A DNA stretch of 64,000 nucleotides from Castellaniella sp034675905 (GCF_034675905.1 NZ_JAUCCV010000004.1:62001-126000); one strand, 5' to 3'. Shown: positions 19,004 through 28,127, numbered from the stretch's first letter. The notes: generated by a model not told the origin, from the sequence alone. Numbers and translations are program-made.

Positions 19004-19879
19004 ATGAGCACAAGCACCCCGCGACGCAATCAAGATGATCGCAACACGGCGACGGCAAGCAAGCATGCCGGCCTGGTGGCGCAGGCCTGCCGCCTGATCG
19101 AAGCCTCAGAAACAGCCCCTTCGTTAGATGCACTGGCGGCGCAGGCCGCCATGAGCCCCTTTCATTTCCATCGCATCTTCAAGGCCGAGACCGGCCTGAC
19201 CCCAAAAGCCTATGCTACTGCCTGCCGCGCACGCCGACTACGCATCGAGTTGAACGCCGCCGGCGGCACGGTGACCGATGCGATCTACGATGCGGGCTTT
19301 CAGTCCAGCAGCCGCTTTTATGAGACATCCGAGCAGGTACTGGGCATGCGCGCCAAGGCATACCAGGCTGGCGGCATCGGCGCCACGATCCGGTTTGCCG
19401 TCGGGCAATCCGCGTTGGGCGCGATTCTGGTCGCACAAAGTCAGCGAGGCATCTGCGCAATATTGCTGGGAGACGAGCCTGATCGCCTGGTGCGCGACCT
19501 GCAGGATCAGTTCCCCAAGGCGGAACTCATCGGCGGCGACCGGGCTTTCGAACATCTGGTCGCACAGATCGTAGGCTTTATCGAAGCGCCCGGCATTGGC
19601 CTGAACCTGCCGCTGGATGTGCGCGGCACGGCATTTCAGCAACGGGTCTGGCAGGCGTTGCGCGACATCCCGCCGGGGCAGACCGCCAGCTACGCCGAGA
19701 TCGCCGCCCGCATCGGCGCCCCTAAAGCCGCACGGGCCGTCGCTCAAGCCTGCGCGGCCAATACTCTTGCCGTCGCCATTCCCTGTCACCGCGTCGTTCG
19801 GCGCAATGGCGATATAGCAGGCTATCGTTGGGGGGTGGCGCGCAAGCGCGAACTGCTGCAGCGTGAAGCCTCGGCCTGA
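19004..19879 (+). CDS. Ada-like AraC regulator/methylated-DNA-cysteine S-methyltransferase lacking the N-terminal zinc domain
   Basis: A 291-residue protein. Residues about 25-115 are an AraC-type helix-turn-helix pair (SPFHFHRIFKAETGLTPKAY). Residues about 130-290 are an O6-alkylguanine transferase with the acceptor Cys261 in IPCHRVV and the arginine-finger region QRVWQALRDIPPGQTASY. Full-length Ada has about 80 extra N-terminal residues with a four-cysteine zinc site that takes methyl groups from phosphotriesters and switches on transcription. Here the helix-turn-helix begins within 25 residues of the start, and the upstream DNA is the tRNA terminator region rather than a broken N-domain. 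Repair of O6-methylguanine is expected; regulation by phosphotriesters is not. Confidence 0.88.
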   Translation: MSTSTPRRNQDDRNTATASKHAGLVAQACRLIEASETAPSLDALAAQAAMSPFHFHRIFKAETGLTPKAYATACRARRLRIELNAAGGTVTDAIYDAGFQSSSRFYETSEQVLGMRAKAYQAGGIGATIRFAVGQSALGAILVAQSQRGICAILLGDEPDRLVRDLQDQFPKAELIGGDRAFEHLVAQIVGFIEAPGIGLNLPLDVRGTAFQQRVWQALRDIPPGQTASYAEIAARIGAPKAARAVAQACAANTLAVAIPCHRVVRRNGDIAGYRWGVARKRELLQREASA

Positions 19880-19911
19880 GCAAGCAGCGCTGCACGAACG
19901 CCACCGCTGCC

Positions 19912-19978
19912 AAAACAAAAAAGGACCGGCCGGAACATTGCCCGACATCAAGATGATGTCCGCAGCAGATGTTCCGGC
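19912..19978 (-). terminator. Nested inverted repeat with a T-run on the minus strand
   Basis: GCCGGAACAT (19929-19938) pairs perfectly with ATGTTCCGGC (19969-19978). Inside, GACATC (19944-19949) pairs with GATGTC (19955-19960). Read on the minus strand the stem is followed by CGGTCC and a TTTTTTGTTTT tract, the layout of an intrinsic terminator. On the plus strand no T-run follows. The nearest minus-strand gene upstream (nrdB) ends about 960 bases away. Confidence 0.6.
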
Positions 19979-20070
19979 AGTCCGGGGCTCTCGAATGCTA
20001 GATTAAACTGGGTGCGCACCAATGTTTGGCGGCAAAAAACCATGAAGTATTCGCGAACGGACATCCACTC

Positions 20071-20916
20071 ATGATCTCAGACCTTGCTCAGCCCTTGGCG
20101 ACGAGCCGGATCGCGGGGCACGCCCCGATCATCCAGCGCGGTTATCTGCGCTGCCTGCCCCGCCCGCTGTACGGCCACATCGACAGCCAGTCCAATATGA
20201 TCATCCCCCGGCCGCATCAGCACGGCTGGGCGCAGCTGTCCTATGCCATCCAGGGGCACCTGCAAGTCTGGACATCCCAGGCCAGATTCATCGCACTACC
20301 CCAGCGCGCCGTCTGGATCCCGGCGGGGATACGTCATCGGGTCCATGAGTCGCCACACACCATCATCCGCAGTCTGTACGTCGATGGCGCCGCCCTGGGA
20401 CTGGACTGGCCCGACTGCCGTGTACTGGTCATCCGCCCGCTGCTGCAGGAACTGATCCGTAGCTTCAGCACCATCCCGATCGAATACGATGAAAACGGAC
20501 CGGACGGCCGCCTGGCCCAGGTACTGGCCGATCAGATCGCCACCTGCCCCGAAGCCGGCCTGGTGCTGCCCTGGCCATCGGACAAGCGTCTGCAAGCCCT
20601 TTGCCGTCAATGGCAACAACATCCCAGCGCAGCGCCCAGCCTGACGCAATACGCGCACCAGATCGGCCTGTCTGAAAAAACCCTGACACGCCTTTTCCAG
20701 CAACAGACCGGCCTGGGTTTTCGCCTGTGGCGCCAGCGTGCCCGCCTGGTCCACGCCCTGCCCTTGCTGGAACAAGGCGCCCGCGCCACGGACGTGGCGC
20801 TATCGTGCGGCTATGACAGCCTGTCCTCGTTCATCGCGGCATTTCGCGAACACACCGGAGAAACGCCCCGGGAATTTTCGCTGCGCAGCCAGCAGACGGA
20901 TGCCGCTGGCGCGTGA
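20071..20916 (+). CDS. AraC family transcriptional regulator with cupin sensor domain
   Basis: A 281-residue regulator. The N-terminal half is a cupin: IIPRPHQHGWAQLSYAIQGHLQVWT followed by PQRAVWIPAGIRHRV. The C-terminal 100 residues contain two helix-turn-helix motifs (QIGLSEKTLTRLFQQQTGLGF and ATDVALSCGYDSLSSFIAAF). The start at ATG 20071 is preferred over an upstream in-frame TTG at 20026 because a GGA lies nine bases before it and the cupin fits. Its target and ligand cannot be told; neither flanking gene is obviously controlled by it. It is convergent with nrdB. Confidence 0.88.
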   Translation: MISDLAQPLATSRIAGHAPIIQRGYLRCLPRPLYGHIDSQSNMIIPRPHQHGWAQLSYAIQGHLQVWTSQARFIALPQRAVWIPAGIRHRVHESPHTIIRSLYVDGAALGLDWPDCRVLVIRPLLQELIRSFSTIPIEYDENGPDGRLAQVLADQIATCPEAGLVLPWPSDKRLQALCRQWQQHPSAAPSLTQYAHQIGLSEKTLTRLFQQQTGLGFRLWRQRARLVHALPLLEQGARATDVALSCGYDSLSSFIAAFREHTGETPREFSLRSQQTDAAGA

Positions 20917-20940
20917 TGCGCAGCCTAGCGCCGCATGGCG

Positions 20941-22038
20941 TCAGAATTCGTCGTCAAAAACCACGCCCTCGTCGGTCCGGCGCATGACGCCGACCTTATA
21001 GGCGGCAATGTCCTGCTCCTGGGGCGAAGCCTGGGTCTTGCTGATATTCAGCCACTTTTCCATGTATTTCAGCGGGTTGGACTGTGGAAATTCGTAGCGG
21101 TCCGTCTGGATACCCAAGGTGTTGTAGACATCCTTGGCGCAGTACAGCGTCCAGGCCGCCAGGCGGTCGGCGTTCATGCCGACCAGTTCGCGCCCTTCGG
21201 AAAACAGATACTGGATCCAATCCAGTTCGCTATCGACGACTTCCGCAATCAGCCGCTCTACTTCAAAATGACACTGGGCGAACGCCTGCCGACCGCGCTC
21301 CGTGCCCAGTTCATTGCGCAGCACGGCGCGATCCAGCTCTGCGTGGATTTCCAGCTCGTCCTGGGCGATCTTCTGGATGGCTTTGCCGATCGGCTGGAAC
21401 ATGCCGGTATCGCAGATGGCGAAGGTCACGGCAAACGAGGCCATGAACTGGATGCGTTCCATGCAGAACAGAGCCACCACCATCATGAACAGTGCATTGT
21501 AGGTAGTCTGATCGTTGTCCAGCTTGCCCAGGGCGTACAGATGCGAGGCCTCGTAGCCATCGGCAAAGGCCTTGACCACGCAGGACAGGCGGTCATGCGC
21601 CTGCCGGACGCTGAGGATCTCGTCGATGATGGCCGAGGGATCATCGAAAGAATTGCGCACGATTTCAGAATAGGTCGCCGCGTGCACGACTTCATTGTCG
21701 GAAATACGCTGCCAGGCGGCCCATAGTTCGGACGAGGTGATAAAGGGCGCCAACACTGGCGCAATGGCGCGCGACGCCACGCTGTCGGCCTCCCACTGCC
21801 AGGCCAGGGTCTTGACCATCATGTCGTAGGTGGCGCGCGGGCAGGTCTTGAAATCCGCATTGCAGGACGAATAATCGAATTCGTTTTCATCCCAATCCAG
21901 GGACTTCTGCGTCTTGTACAGCGCCCAGATATCCGGGTAATGACGATTGATGGTGTCAAACAGACCCTGCTTTTCGCCCAGGAAAAGCAGCGGCTTGGCG
22001 TAGTCCTGTTTCTGGTAGTTGAATACGTTTTCAGACAT
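20941..22038 (-). CDS. nrdB: Class Ia ribonucleotide reductase, beta subunit
   Basis: A 365-residue diiron/tyrosyl-radical subunit. Iron ligands are visible in WQWEADS, DNEVVHAATYSEI (which also holds the candidate radical tyrosine), FCMERIQFMA and QDELEIHAELDR. The C-terminal tail ends VVFDDEF, the acidic and aromatic peptide that docks on NrdA. It carries the radical used to start nucleotide reduction. It is transcribed after nrdA, with a 74-base gap. The start at 22038 is the first methionine before the conserved N terminus; the upstream in-frame sequence overlaps nrdA. Confidence 0.95.
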   Translation of the reverse strand: MSENVFNYQKQDYAKPLLFLGEKQGLFDTINRHYPDIWALYKTQKSLDWDENEFDYSSCNADFKTCPRATYDMMVKTLAWQWEADSVASRAIAPVLAPFITSSELWAAWQRISDNEVVHAATYSEIVRNSFDDPSAIIDEILSVRQAHDRLSCVVKAFADGYEASHLYALGKLDNDQTTYNALFMMVVALFCMERIQFMASFAVTFAICDTGMFQPIGKAIQKIAQDELEIHAELDRAVLRNELGTERGRQAFAQCHFEVERLIAEVVDSELDWIQYLFSEGRELVGMNADRLAAWTLYCAKDVYNTLGIQTDRYEFPQSNPLKYMEKWLNISKTQASPQEQDIAAYKVGVMRRTDEGVVFDDEF

Positions 22039-22112
22039 GTTGCGGGTTTCCAATGAGAGTCGCGCGCACGGTCGCGCCGGCAAGCGCGGCGGGCCGTGCG
22101 CGACTATGCAAT

Positions 22113-24611
22113 TTACAGTGTGCAGCCGCCCTGGCACATGGGATCGTCATCCAGGCCGGTCACGGGCTGCGCCGCAGGCGCCAGCTGGATCCCGGCGATA
22201 TCCAGTTTCACAAAGCCCTGAGCAGCAGAAAAATCAGCGACTTTCTTCATGCCCGCCGAGGTCTTCTGGTTCATGTAGTACTTTGATTTCAACCCCATCT
22301 TCACGCGGTACAGGTAGTTCTGGATCATTTCAGTGGATTCGATGCTGGCATCGCCGATCACCTTGCGATAGAAATCAGCCGAAATCCCCTGATCCGTCCA
22401 TTTCTGAATGATGGCATAGACGTCGGTCATGTCCTTGGTCGGCACCTCCCACGCGGATTCGTACCACCGGCCCAGCACGTCGCCTTCGGGGGCGGCCCAA
22501 TAGTTCACCCGCTGATTGTCGGTCTTGATCATCGTCAGTTCGCGGATGGGATAGACGCCATTGGTCGTCCCGGACGAATTCGCCGAGGTTTCCGTAGGCA
22601 TGTGCGCCGCCACCACCGAATTGCGGATACCGCCATTGGCGATCACATCCGTCCGCAGGGATTCCCAATCGTAGTGGTTCTGGAGATCGGCGATCTTGTC
22701 CACATTGGGGTTGTAGGTGTCGATCGGCAGCCAGCCTTGGGGCCATTTGGACTTGTGCATCCAGGGAGCATTGCCCAATTCCTTGCCCAGCTGCAGGCTG
22801 GCCCGGACCAGATGGTAGTAATGGCGTTCCGCCACCCAATGGATGAACTGCTTGCCGCTGTCCTCGGTATAGCGCTTGTGGTTTTTCGCCATCAGATGCG
22901 CCACCCCCAGCATGCCGACGCCGGCATTCAGGCGCGCCTTGGACGTGACGCCCACATGCGGCAGTTCGTAGTCGGCCAGATGGATGCACTTGTCGATCAT
23001 CAGCAAGGCGTAGTAGGCGACTTCTTCGTACTGCTCGTCCGACTCGATGTTCGACACCACGATGCCCGCCAGATTGCAGGTCGCGACTTCGGGTGAGGAA
23101 TAGCGCACGACACGGGCGACACGGCGGCCATCGGCCAGCACATCCCCCGCGGCCAGGTCTTCCAGGTAGACCATGCCGCGGGCCGTTTCCACGGCTCCCG
23201 TACCCGGCTGCAGCGACTGCAGCCGCCCGGTTTCGTCCTCGAATTCGACAAAGGAAATATCCGCTGTCTGATAGAGCTCGGTGATGTGGTTGTAAGGCGC
23301 CGTGGGCAATGCGATTTCGGAACACAGGTTCGAGCTGTAGATCGTGCCCTTGAAGGGCGTGTGACGATTCATCTCGTAGATATTGTGTTCGTAGACGCGT
23401 CCGGTCTCGTTCCACTCATTGATGGCGGTGATCAGCAATTCCCGCGCATTGACGGTCTGCTTTTTGAAGCCGGAGTCCTGGTCATACTGTTCGTACAAGG
23501 TCTCGAAGCGTTCCTCGTCGTCGCTGTACAGCGCCTCGTACAGATCGGGCGCGGTATGGCAGTTGAACAGGAAGACGCTTTCATTGCGGGCGACCTTGCG
23601 GGCAAAGAAACGATTGCCGCCCCAGGAATAGTCCATGCCGCGGATCTTGCGGTCTTCGGTGGACATGGGGTTTTTCAAGCGCAGCAGGGTGTCGATTTCC
23701 GGATCGAAGATCGAAAAATAACTGGTGCAGGCGCCGCCCCGGCCATTTTGCAGATTGGCCTTGATCTCGGCCACCACCGCGCGCAGGTAGGGCAATTTCC
23801 CCTGGTGACGGATCACGCCGCCGCGCACCGGATCGTTGACGGAACGGGTTTGCAGATAGGAGCCAATGCCGGCGCTCATGTACGTCATGGTGTTGGCAAT
23901 GTGATTGCCCACGGCGATGGAACGCGCCGAATCGCCGGACGCATACAGGCAGCAACTGGCATAGCCGCGCAGAGGCGTCCCCAGATTGATGTGGTTGGGC
24001 GTCGGCGCATTGATGCGGTTTTTCGACAGGTGTTCGTAGAATTTCGCGACGTCGCGCATGCGCCGTTCGCGAGGCTGATCCACCGCCAGGGCCATGGCCA
24101 TGCGCATATAGACGAACTGCGGCGTTTCGTAGTGGATGCCCTTGACCCGATCGGAAATCGCATATTTCGACCGGTGCGTGTGGATCTGATAGTGAGCGTA
24201 TTCGAAGTCCCGCGTGTGATCGATCAGGCCTTCGACCTGGAAGTATTCTTCTTCTGAATAATCCAGGCGTTCCATATAGCCCAGGCCTTCCAGGCGTCGG
24301 TGCAGCGTCAGCACCGTGGGAAATGCCCCATCGCAGACGTCTTTCAGCTCTTTCTGGGCCAACGCCGCATACAGCCGTCCCGCCATCCGGTTATACGACC
24401 AGGTATCCGCATCCAGACAATGCCGGATGAGCTGTATCTGCAGAAATTCCGAGGAGCATTCCTCGGGCATGTTCGTGACGGTTTCCAGCACCACGGACGG
24501 CCAATCCACACCATCGCCCAAGGTCGTGGCGCCCCATTCCCCCCAACCATTGAGTTTGGACGGAATAAAGGGCTCTTTGCGCCCATCGCGCTTGATAACG
24601 GTCTTGATCAT
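22113..24611 (-). CDS. nrdA: Class Ia ribonucleotide reductase, alpha subunit, with active-site-region insertion
   Basis: An 832-residue catalytic subunit that reduces ribonucleoside diphosphates. A short N-terminal ATP-cone begins MIKTVIKRDGRKEPF. By alignment with E. coli NrdA from memory, C220 (ASCCLYASGD), N428/C430/E432 (SSNLCSEIALPT) and C512 (ATCNLAG) correspond to C225, N437/C439/E441 and C462. The tyrosine pair is in GLKSKYYMNQK, and the redox tail ends CQGGCTL. Between C430 and C512 there are 81 residues where E. coli has 22. The extra stretch (about 455-508) includes YLEDLAAGDVLADGRR. Tandem NrdR boxes lie upstream. All catalytic residues remain, so the enzyme should be active. Confidence 0.95.
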   Translation of the reverse strand: MIKTVIKRDGRKEPFIPSKLNGWGEWGATTLGDGVDWPSVVLETVTNMPEECSSEFLQIQLIRHCLDADTWSYNRMAGRLYAALAQKELKDVCDGAFPTVLTLHRRLEGLGYMERLDYSEEEYFQVEGLIDHTRDFEYAHYQIHTHRSKYAISDRVKGIHYETPQFVYMRMAMALAVDQPRERRMRDVAKFYEHLSKNRINAPTPNHINLGTPLRGYASCCLYASGDSARSIAVGNHIANTMTYMSAGIGSYLQTRSVNDPVRGGVIRHQGKLPYLRAVVAEIKANLQNGRGGACTSYFSIFDPEIDTLLRLKNPMSTEDRKIRGMDYSWGGNRFFARKVARNESVFLFNCHTAPDLYEALYSDDEERFETLYEQYDQDSGFKKQTVNARELLITAINEWNETGRVYEHNIYEMNRHTPFKGTIYSSNLCSEIALPTAPYNHITELYQTADISFVEFEDETGRLQSLQPGTGAVETARGMVYLEDLAAGDVLADGRRVARVVRYSSPEVATCNLAGIVVSNIESDEQYEEVAYYALLMIDKCIHLADYELPHVGVTSKARLNAGVGMLGVAHLMAKNHKRYTEDSGKQFIHWVAERHYYHLVRASLQLGKELGNAPWMHKSKWPQGWLPIDTYNPNVDKIADLQNHYDWESLRTDVIANGGIRNSVVAAHMPTETSANSSGTTNGVYPIRELTMIKTDNQRVNYWAAPEGDVLGRWYESAWEVPTKDMTDVYAIIQKWTDQGISADFYRKVIGDASIESTEMIQNYLYRVKMGLKSKYYMNQKTSAGMKKVADFSAAQGFVKLDIAGIQLAPAAQPVTGLDDDPMCQGGCTL

Positions 24612-24668
24612 GTCGGTAGTCTTCTTTTGGCGGGTGGATGGGGAAGCACGGTGTTGAATATGTTTTTC

Positions 24669-24716
24669 ACACCAAATATTGTGCGTATCCTACACCAAAT
24701 ACACTACATGTAGTGA
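24669..24716. promoter_or_regulatory. Tandem NrdR boxes upstream of nrdAB
   Basis: Two 16-base sites, ACACCAAATATTGTGC (24669-24684) and ACACTACATGTAGTGA (24701-24716), each match about 13 of 16 positions of the NrdR consensus ACACWATATATWGTGT. The second contains a perfect 14-base palindrome. Their starts are 32 bases apart, about three helical turns, the spacing known for cooperative NrdR binding. They lie 58-105 bases before the nrdA ATG. NrdR represses ribonucleotide reductase genes when dATP is plentiful; nrdR itself is not in the window. The rest of 24612-24808 shows nothing else clear. Confidence 0.85.
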
Positions 24717-24808
24717 TTCAAAAATGATCACCCCAGAGGCTGGGAACACCCGGAAAACGGCTTGGAGTCAACCGCAGCGGGGCTTCACCCTATGGAAAAA
24801 ATGTTATT

Positions 24809-27800
24809 TCAATTTGTGTCTTTAACTCCATCGCCGGGGACAGCAGCGGTATCTGACCAGCCTTGCAACACCAAGGCTTCAAATTCGGCGGCGGGCACCG
24901 GACGGCTGAACAAATAGCCTTGCCAGGCCTGGCAGGCATGCTGCTGCAGGAAGGCTCGCTGCGGCTCGGTTTCCACGCCTTCGGCGATGACCTGCAAGCC
25001 CAGGCTCAGGCCCAGCGCCACAATAGTGCGCGCAATGGCGGCATCGTTCGGATCGGTCAGCACATCGCGCACGAAGCTTTGATCGATCTTCAACTGATCC
25101 AGAGGCAGACGTTTCAGATAGGCCAGGGAAGAATACCCTGTGCCGAAATCATCCAGCGAAAAGCCGACGCCATAGCTTTTCAGACGCATCATTTTCTGGA
25201 CGGTATCCTCGATGTTCTGCAGCAACAGGCCCTCGGTCAGCTCCAGTTCCAGCCGATGGGCGTCGGCGCCGGCGCCCGCCAGCGCCGCCAGCACCTGATC
25301 GACAAAATCCGGCTGGCGGAATTGGCGGGGGCTGACATTGACCGCGACCCGCAGTGTCGACAGCACCGGATGATCCGCCCACGCCGCCAGCTGACGGCAG
25401 GCCGTACGCAGCACCCAGTCGCCCAGAGGCAGGATCAGACCGCTTTCCTCGGCCAGCGGGATGAAGGATGCGGGCGATATATAGCCGTCACGAGGATGCT
25501 TCCAGCGCAGAAGCGCCTCGCATCCGCTGATGCCGTCCTGATTGACCTGGGGTTGATAGAAGAGCTCGAACTGATCGTGATCCAGCCCCACCCGCATATC
25601 CAGTTCCAGGGCGACCCGTGTATGGATGACGGCCTGCATGTGCGGATCATAGAACCGCAAGGTATCCCGTCCGGCCGCCTTGGCCTGATACATGGCCAGG
25701 TCCGCACGCCGCAAATGCTCGTCGGCGGCCGTTTCCTGCCCCAGGAACAGGCTGGCCCCCATGCTGACGCTGGAATGGTAGAACTCATTGCGCAGCAGAT
25801 AGGAGGCCCTCAGCACCTGCAGAATCCGGCGGCCGATGTCTTCGGCCTGGGCAGCGGCTTCTTCGGGCTGATCCGACAGGTCTTCCAGCACGACGACGAA
25901 TTCGTCGTCGCCATGCCGGGCGATGGTATGGGAATCCTGCAGATGGCTGCGCAAGCGCTCGGCGACCTGCTGCAACAGCTCGTCGCCCGCCTCATGGCCG
26001 CGCGTCTCGTTGATGGTCTTGAAATGATCCAGATCCAGCATCAGCAGGGCGCCATACCGGCGCCGGCGCGCACTGGCAGCCAGCACCTGCTGCAGACGGT
26101 CCAGCAACAGGCGGCGGTTGGGCAGCCCCGTCAGGGGATCGTTATACGCCAGGTAGCGGATTTCTTCTTCGGCGGCCTTGCGCACCGTCATGTCTTCCAG
26201 CGTCACCAGGTAGTCGCCGCCCAACTGCAAACCGGACAAGGCCACCGAGCGTAAGCTTCCATCCTGGCAGCTGATCTGGAATTCCAGCTGCGCCCGATGC
26301 TCACCGCCGTCCGATGTCTGCTGCCATTGGTGCTCCCAGGTTCGCCGCATCCGCCGACGCACCGTCCGATCCGGAATGGTCAAGGCCCACCAGGCCCGGA
26401 CATCCGGCATGCGATCCTCGGCATAACCGCAGATCTGCAGAAACCGTTGATTGCGAAAAACGATGCGCTGCCCCTGCTCAACCAGACAGACCCCCACCGG
26501 CAAATGATCCAGCAGGCTGCGCAGCCGTTGCTCGCTATTACGCAAGGCGTCCTGCATGTGTCTGCGTTCCGTGACGTCCTGGATCACGGCCACGTGATAG
26601 CTGGGCGCGGCGCCAGGGCGAAGGATCGGCGATACGGTCAGGGACACCCAGACGAAGTAGCCGTCTTTGTGCAGCATGCGCTTGTCCATCTGGAATTCCG
26701 GGATTTCGCCGGATTGCACCCGTGCCACCTGGGCCAGATCAGCAGCCAGATCGTCCGGGTGGCTGAGCGAGCGGAAATCCCGCTGCAGCAATTCGGATTC
26801 GGTATAGCCCAGGATCGCGGCGTACTTGCGATTGACCCGCACCAATTTCCCGGTCGCCACCTCGGTCAGGGACACCCCGATGGCGGCTTGATGGAACACC
26901 GCCCGAAACCGTTCCTCACTATCTTGCAGCGCCTCATGCGTACTGACGACCTGGGACACCGCCCGCAGGCGCAATCGGAAGAGCACGCTGGTCAGGACGG
27001 CCAGCAGCATGGACAAGGCGCCGCCGGCGATGCCCATCCACCAGGGCAGCCAGCGCTCCTCGGCCGAGGCCAGTGGCTGCATCTGCACAAAATTCAACTG
27101 CCAGCGCCGGTCCAGGACGTCCAGCACGCGGGTTTCCCGCCCAAGGTCCGGCATCGCGCCGGATCCAGCGAGCAGCGACTGCCCCAGAACCGTGCCATTC
27201 GACCGGGACGCGGACGCCTGGCCAAGCCGGGTGGCAACGCGCGGCCCGATATCCGTCAAATACAGCGATGTGCCGCGTAAGAATCCAGATGCCCGTACCG
27301 CATCCAGCATTTGATCGACACGAATGACCGCTGCGACCGAACCGATAAAGCCCGAGGGGGAATCAGCCGCCTCGCGAAAGATCGGATAACGCAACAAGAA
27401 CCCGGTGCGATCAGAGGTCTCTTGTACGAGAGGAAACGGGGCGGACGCCGTCGCTTGCCCAGACCACCGCCCCGCCAGGAGAGCCGCCAGATTGGCGGGC
27501 TGCGAGGAGATCTCCAGCCCTTCGACGCCTTCATTGCCATCGCGGGGCCACAGGTATTCCACCACGTAATAATCCGCCTGCTCACGCAAGGGATGGACAG
27601 ACGCCGCGCGCCCCACCGCCGATCCGGCCTGGCGCTGCAATCGCGCCTGATAGGCGAGCAGATCGGCAGCCTTGACCCAGCGCACAAAAGACAGATTGAT
27701 CAGTTCCGGATAATGACTGCGGACGCCATGCCCCGCCACGACGCGCTCGAACTGACTGCGATCGAGATCAGGGTCGATGAGAAACAGGCCGCGCAGCCCC

Positions 27801-28006
27801 GCCACGATTTCGCGGATGGCTACGATCCGCTGGGCCAGGGCATCGGTCGAGGAACGGACTTCTTCTGAAAACCGGATCTGGGCAACCGAGCGGACCGCCT
27901 GCACCTGATGGCGCACCAGACCGGCAGTCAGGAGCAACCCCAGCAGCGCTACGGCCAAGCCGGGCCACCAGTGCTTGAACGCCAGATGCGATCGGACTGC
28001 CGACAT
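24809..28006 (-). CDS. CHASE-PAS-PAS-GGDEF-EAL cyclic-di-GMP protein, degenerate GGDEF
   Basis: A 1065-residue inner-membrane sensor. A transmembrane helix at about 13-30 and another at about 322-345 flank a periplasmic CHASE domain (SEEVRSSTDALAQRI ... YPELINLSFVRWV). Two PAS/PAC modules follow (about 360-480 and 485-605), then GGDEF and EAL domains. The cyclase signature reads RHGDDEF, so the second glycine of GGDEF is Asp, and no RxxD inhibitory site precedes it. The EAL domain keeps EALLRW, VNVSPRQFR, ELTEGLLL, DDFGTGYSSL, KIDQSFV and AEGVET, so phosphodiesterase activity is likely. A GGAG eight bases before the ATG supports the start. It is a single-gene unit; its signal is unknown. Confidence 0.92.
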   Translation of the reverse strand: MSAVRSHLAFKHWWPGLAVALLGLLLTAGLVRHQVQAVRSVAQIRFSEEVRSSTDALAQRIVAIREIVAGLRGLFLIDPDLDRSQFERVVAGHGVRSHYPELINLSFVRWVKAADLLAYQARLQRQAGSAVGRAASVHPLREQADYYVVEYLWPRDGNEGVEGLEISSQPANLAALLAGRWSGQATASAPFPLVQETSDRTGFLLRYPIFREAADSPSGFIGSVAAVIRVDQMLDAVRASGFLRGTSLYLTDIGPRVATRLGQASASRSNGTVLGQSLLAGSGAMPDLGRETRVLDVLDRRWQLNFVQMQPLASAEERWLPWWMGIAGGALSMLLAVLTSVLFRLRLRAVSQVVSTHEALQDSEERFRAVFHQAAIGVSLTEVATGKLVRVNRKYAAILGYTESELLQRDFRSLSHPDDLAADLAQVARVQSGEIPEFQMDKRMLHKDGYFVWVSLTVSPILRPGAAPSYHVAVIQDVTERRHMQDALRNSEQRLRSLLDHLPVGVCLVEQGQRIVFRNQRFLQICGYAEDRMPDVRAWWALTIPDRTVRRRMRRTWEHQWQQTSDGGEHRAQLEFQISCQDGSLRSVALSGLQLGGDYLVTLEDMTVRKAAEEEIRYLAYNDPLTGLPNRRLLLDRLQQVLAASARRRRYGALLMLDLDHFKTINETRGHEAGDELLQQVAERLRSHLQDSHTIARHGDDEFVVVLEDLSDQPEEAAAQAEDIGRRILQVLRASYLLRNEFYHSSVSMGASLFLGQETAADEHLRRADLAMYQAKAAGRDTLRFYDPHMQAVIHTRVALELDMRVGLDHDQFELFYQPQVNQDGISGCEALLRWKHPRDGYISPASFIPLAEESGLILPLGDWVLRTACRQLAAWADHPVLSTLRVAVNVSPRQFRQPDFVDQVLAALAGAGADAHRLELELTEGLLLQNIEDTVQKMMRLKSYGVGFSLDDFGTGYSSLAYLKRLPLDQLKIDQSFVRDVLTDPNDAAIARTIVALGLSLGLQVIAEGVETEPQRAFLQQHACQAWQGYLFSRPVPAAEFEALVLQGWSDTAAVPGDGVKDTN

Positions 28007-28127
28007 GCATTGTGCTCCAGGCTAGAGAACCTTACGGTTTCAAGCGCCAGCTGGTCACGATGCGCAGCAGACGCCCTGGTACAGCATACCGAATTTTACA
28101 GAAAGTAGCACTCAGCCTCTGCGCCGA

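Noticed and set aside
23088..23251. A functional, splicing intein in nrdA
   Set aside because: The insertion is far too short, lacks a starting Cys/Ser and the terminal His-Asn, so self-splicing is not plausible; only a relic or a normal lineage insertion remains possible.
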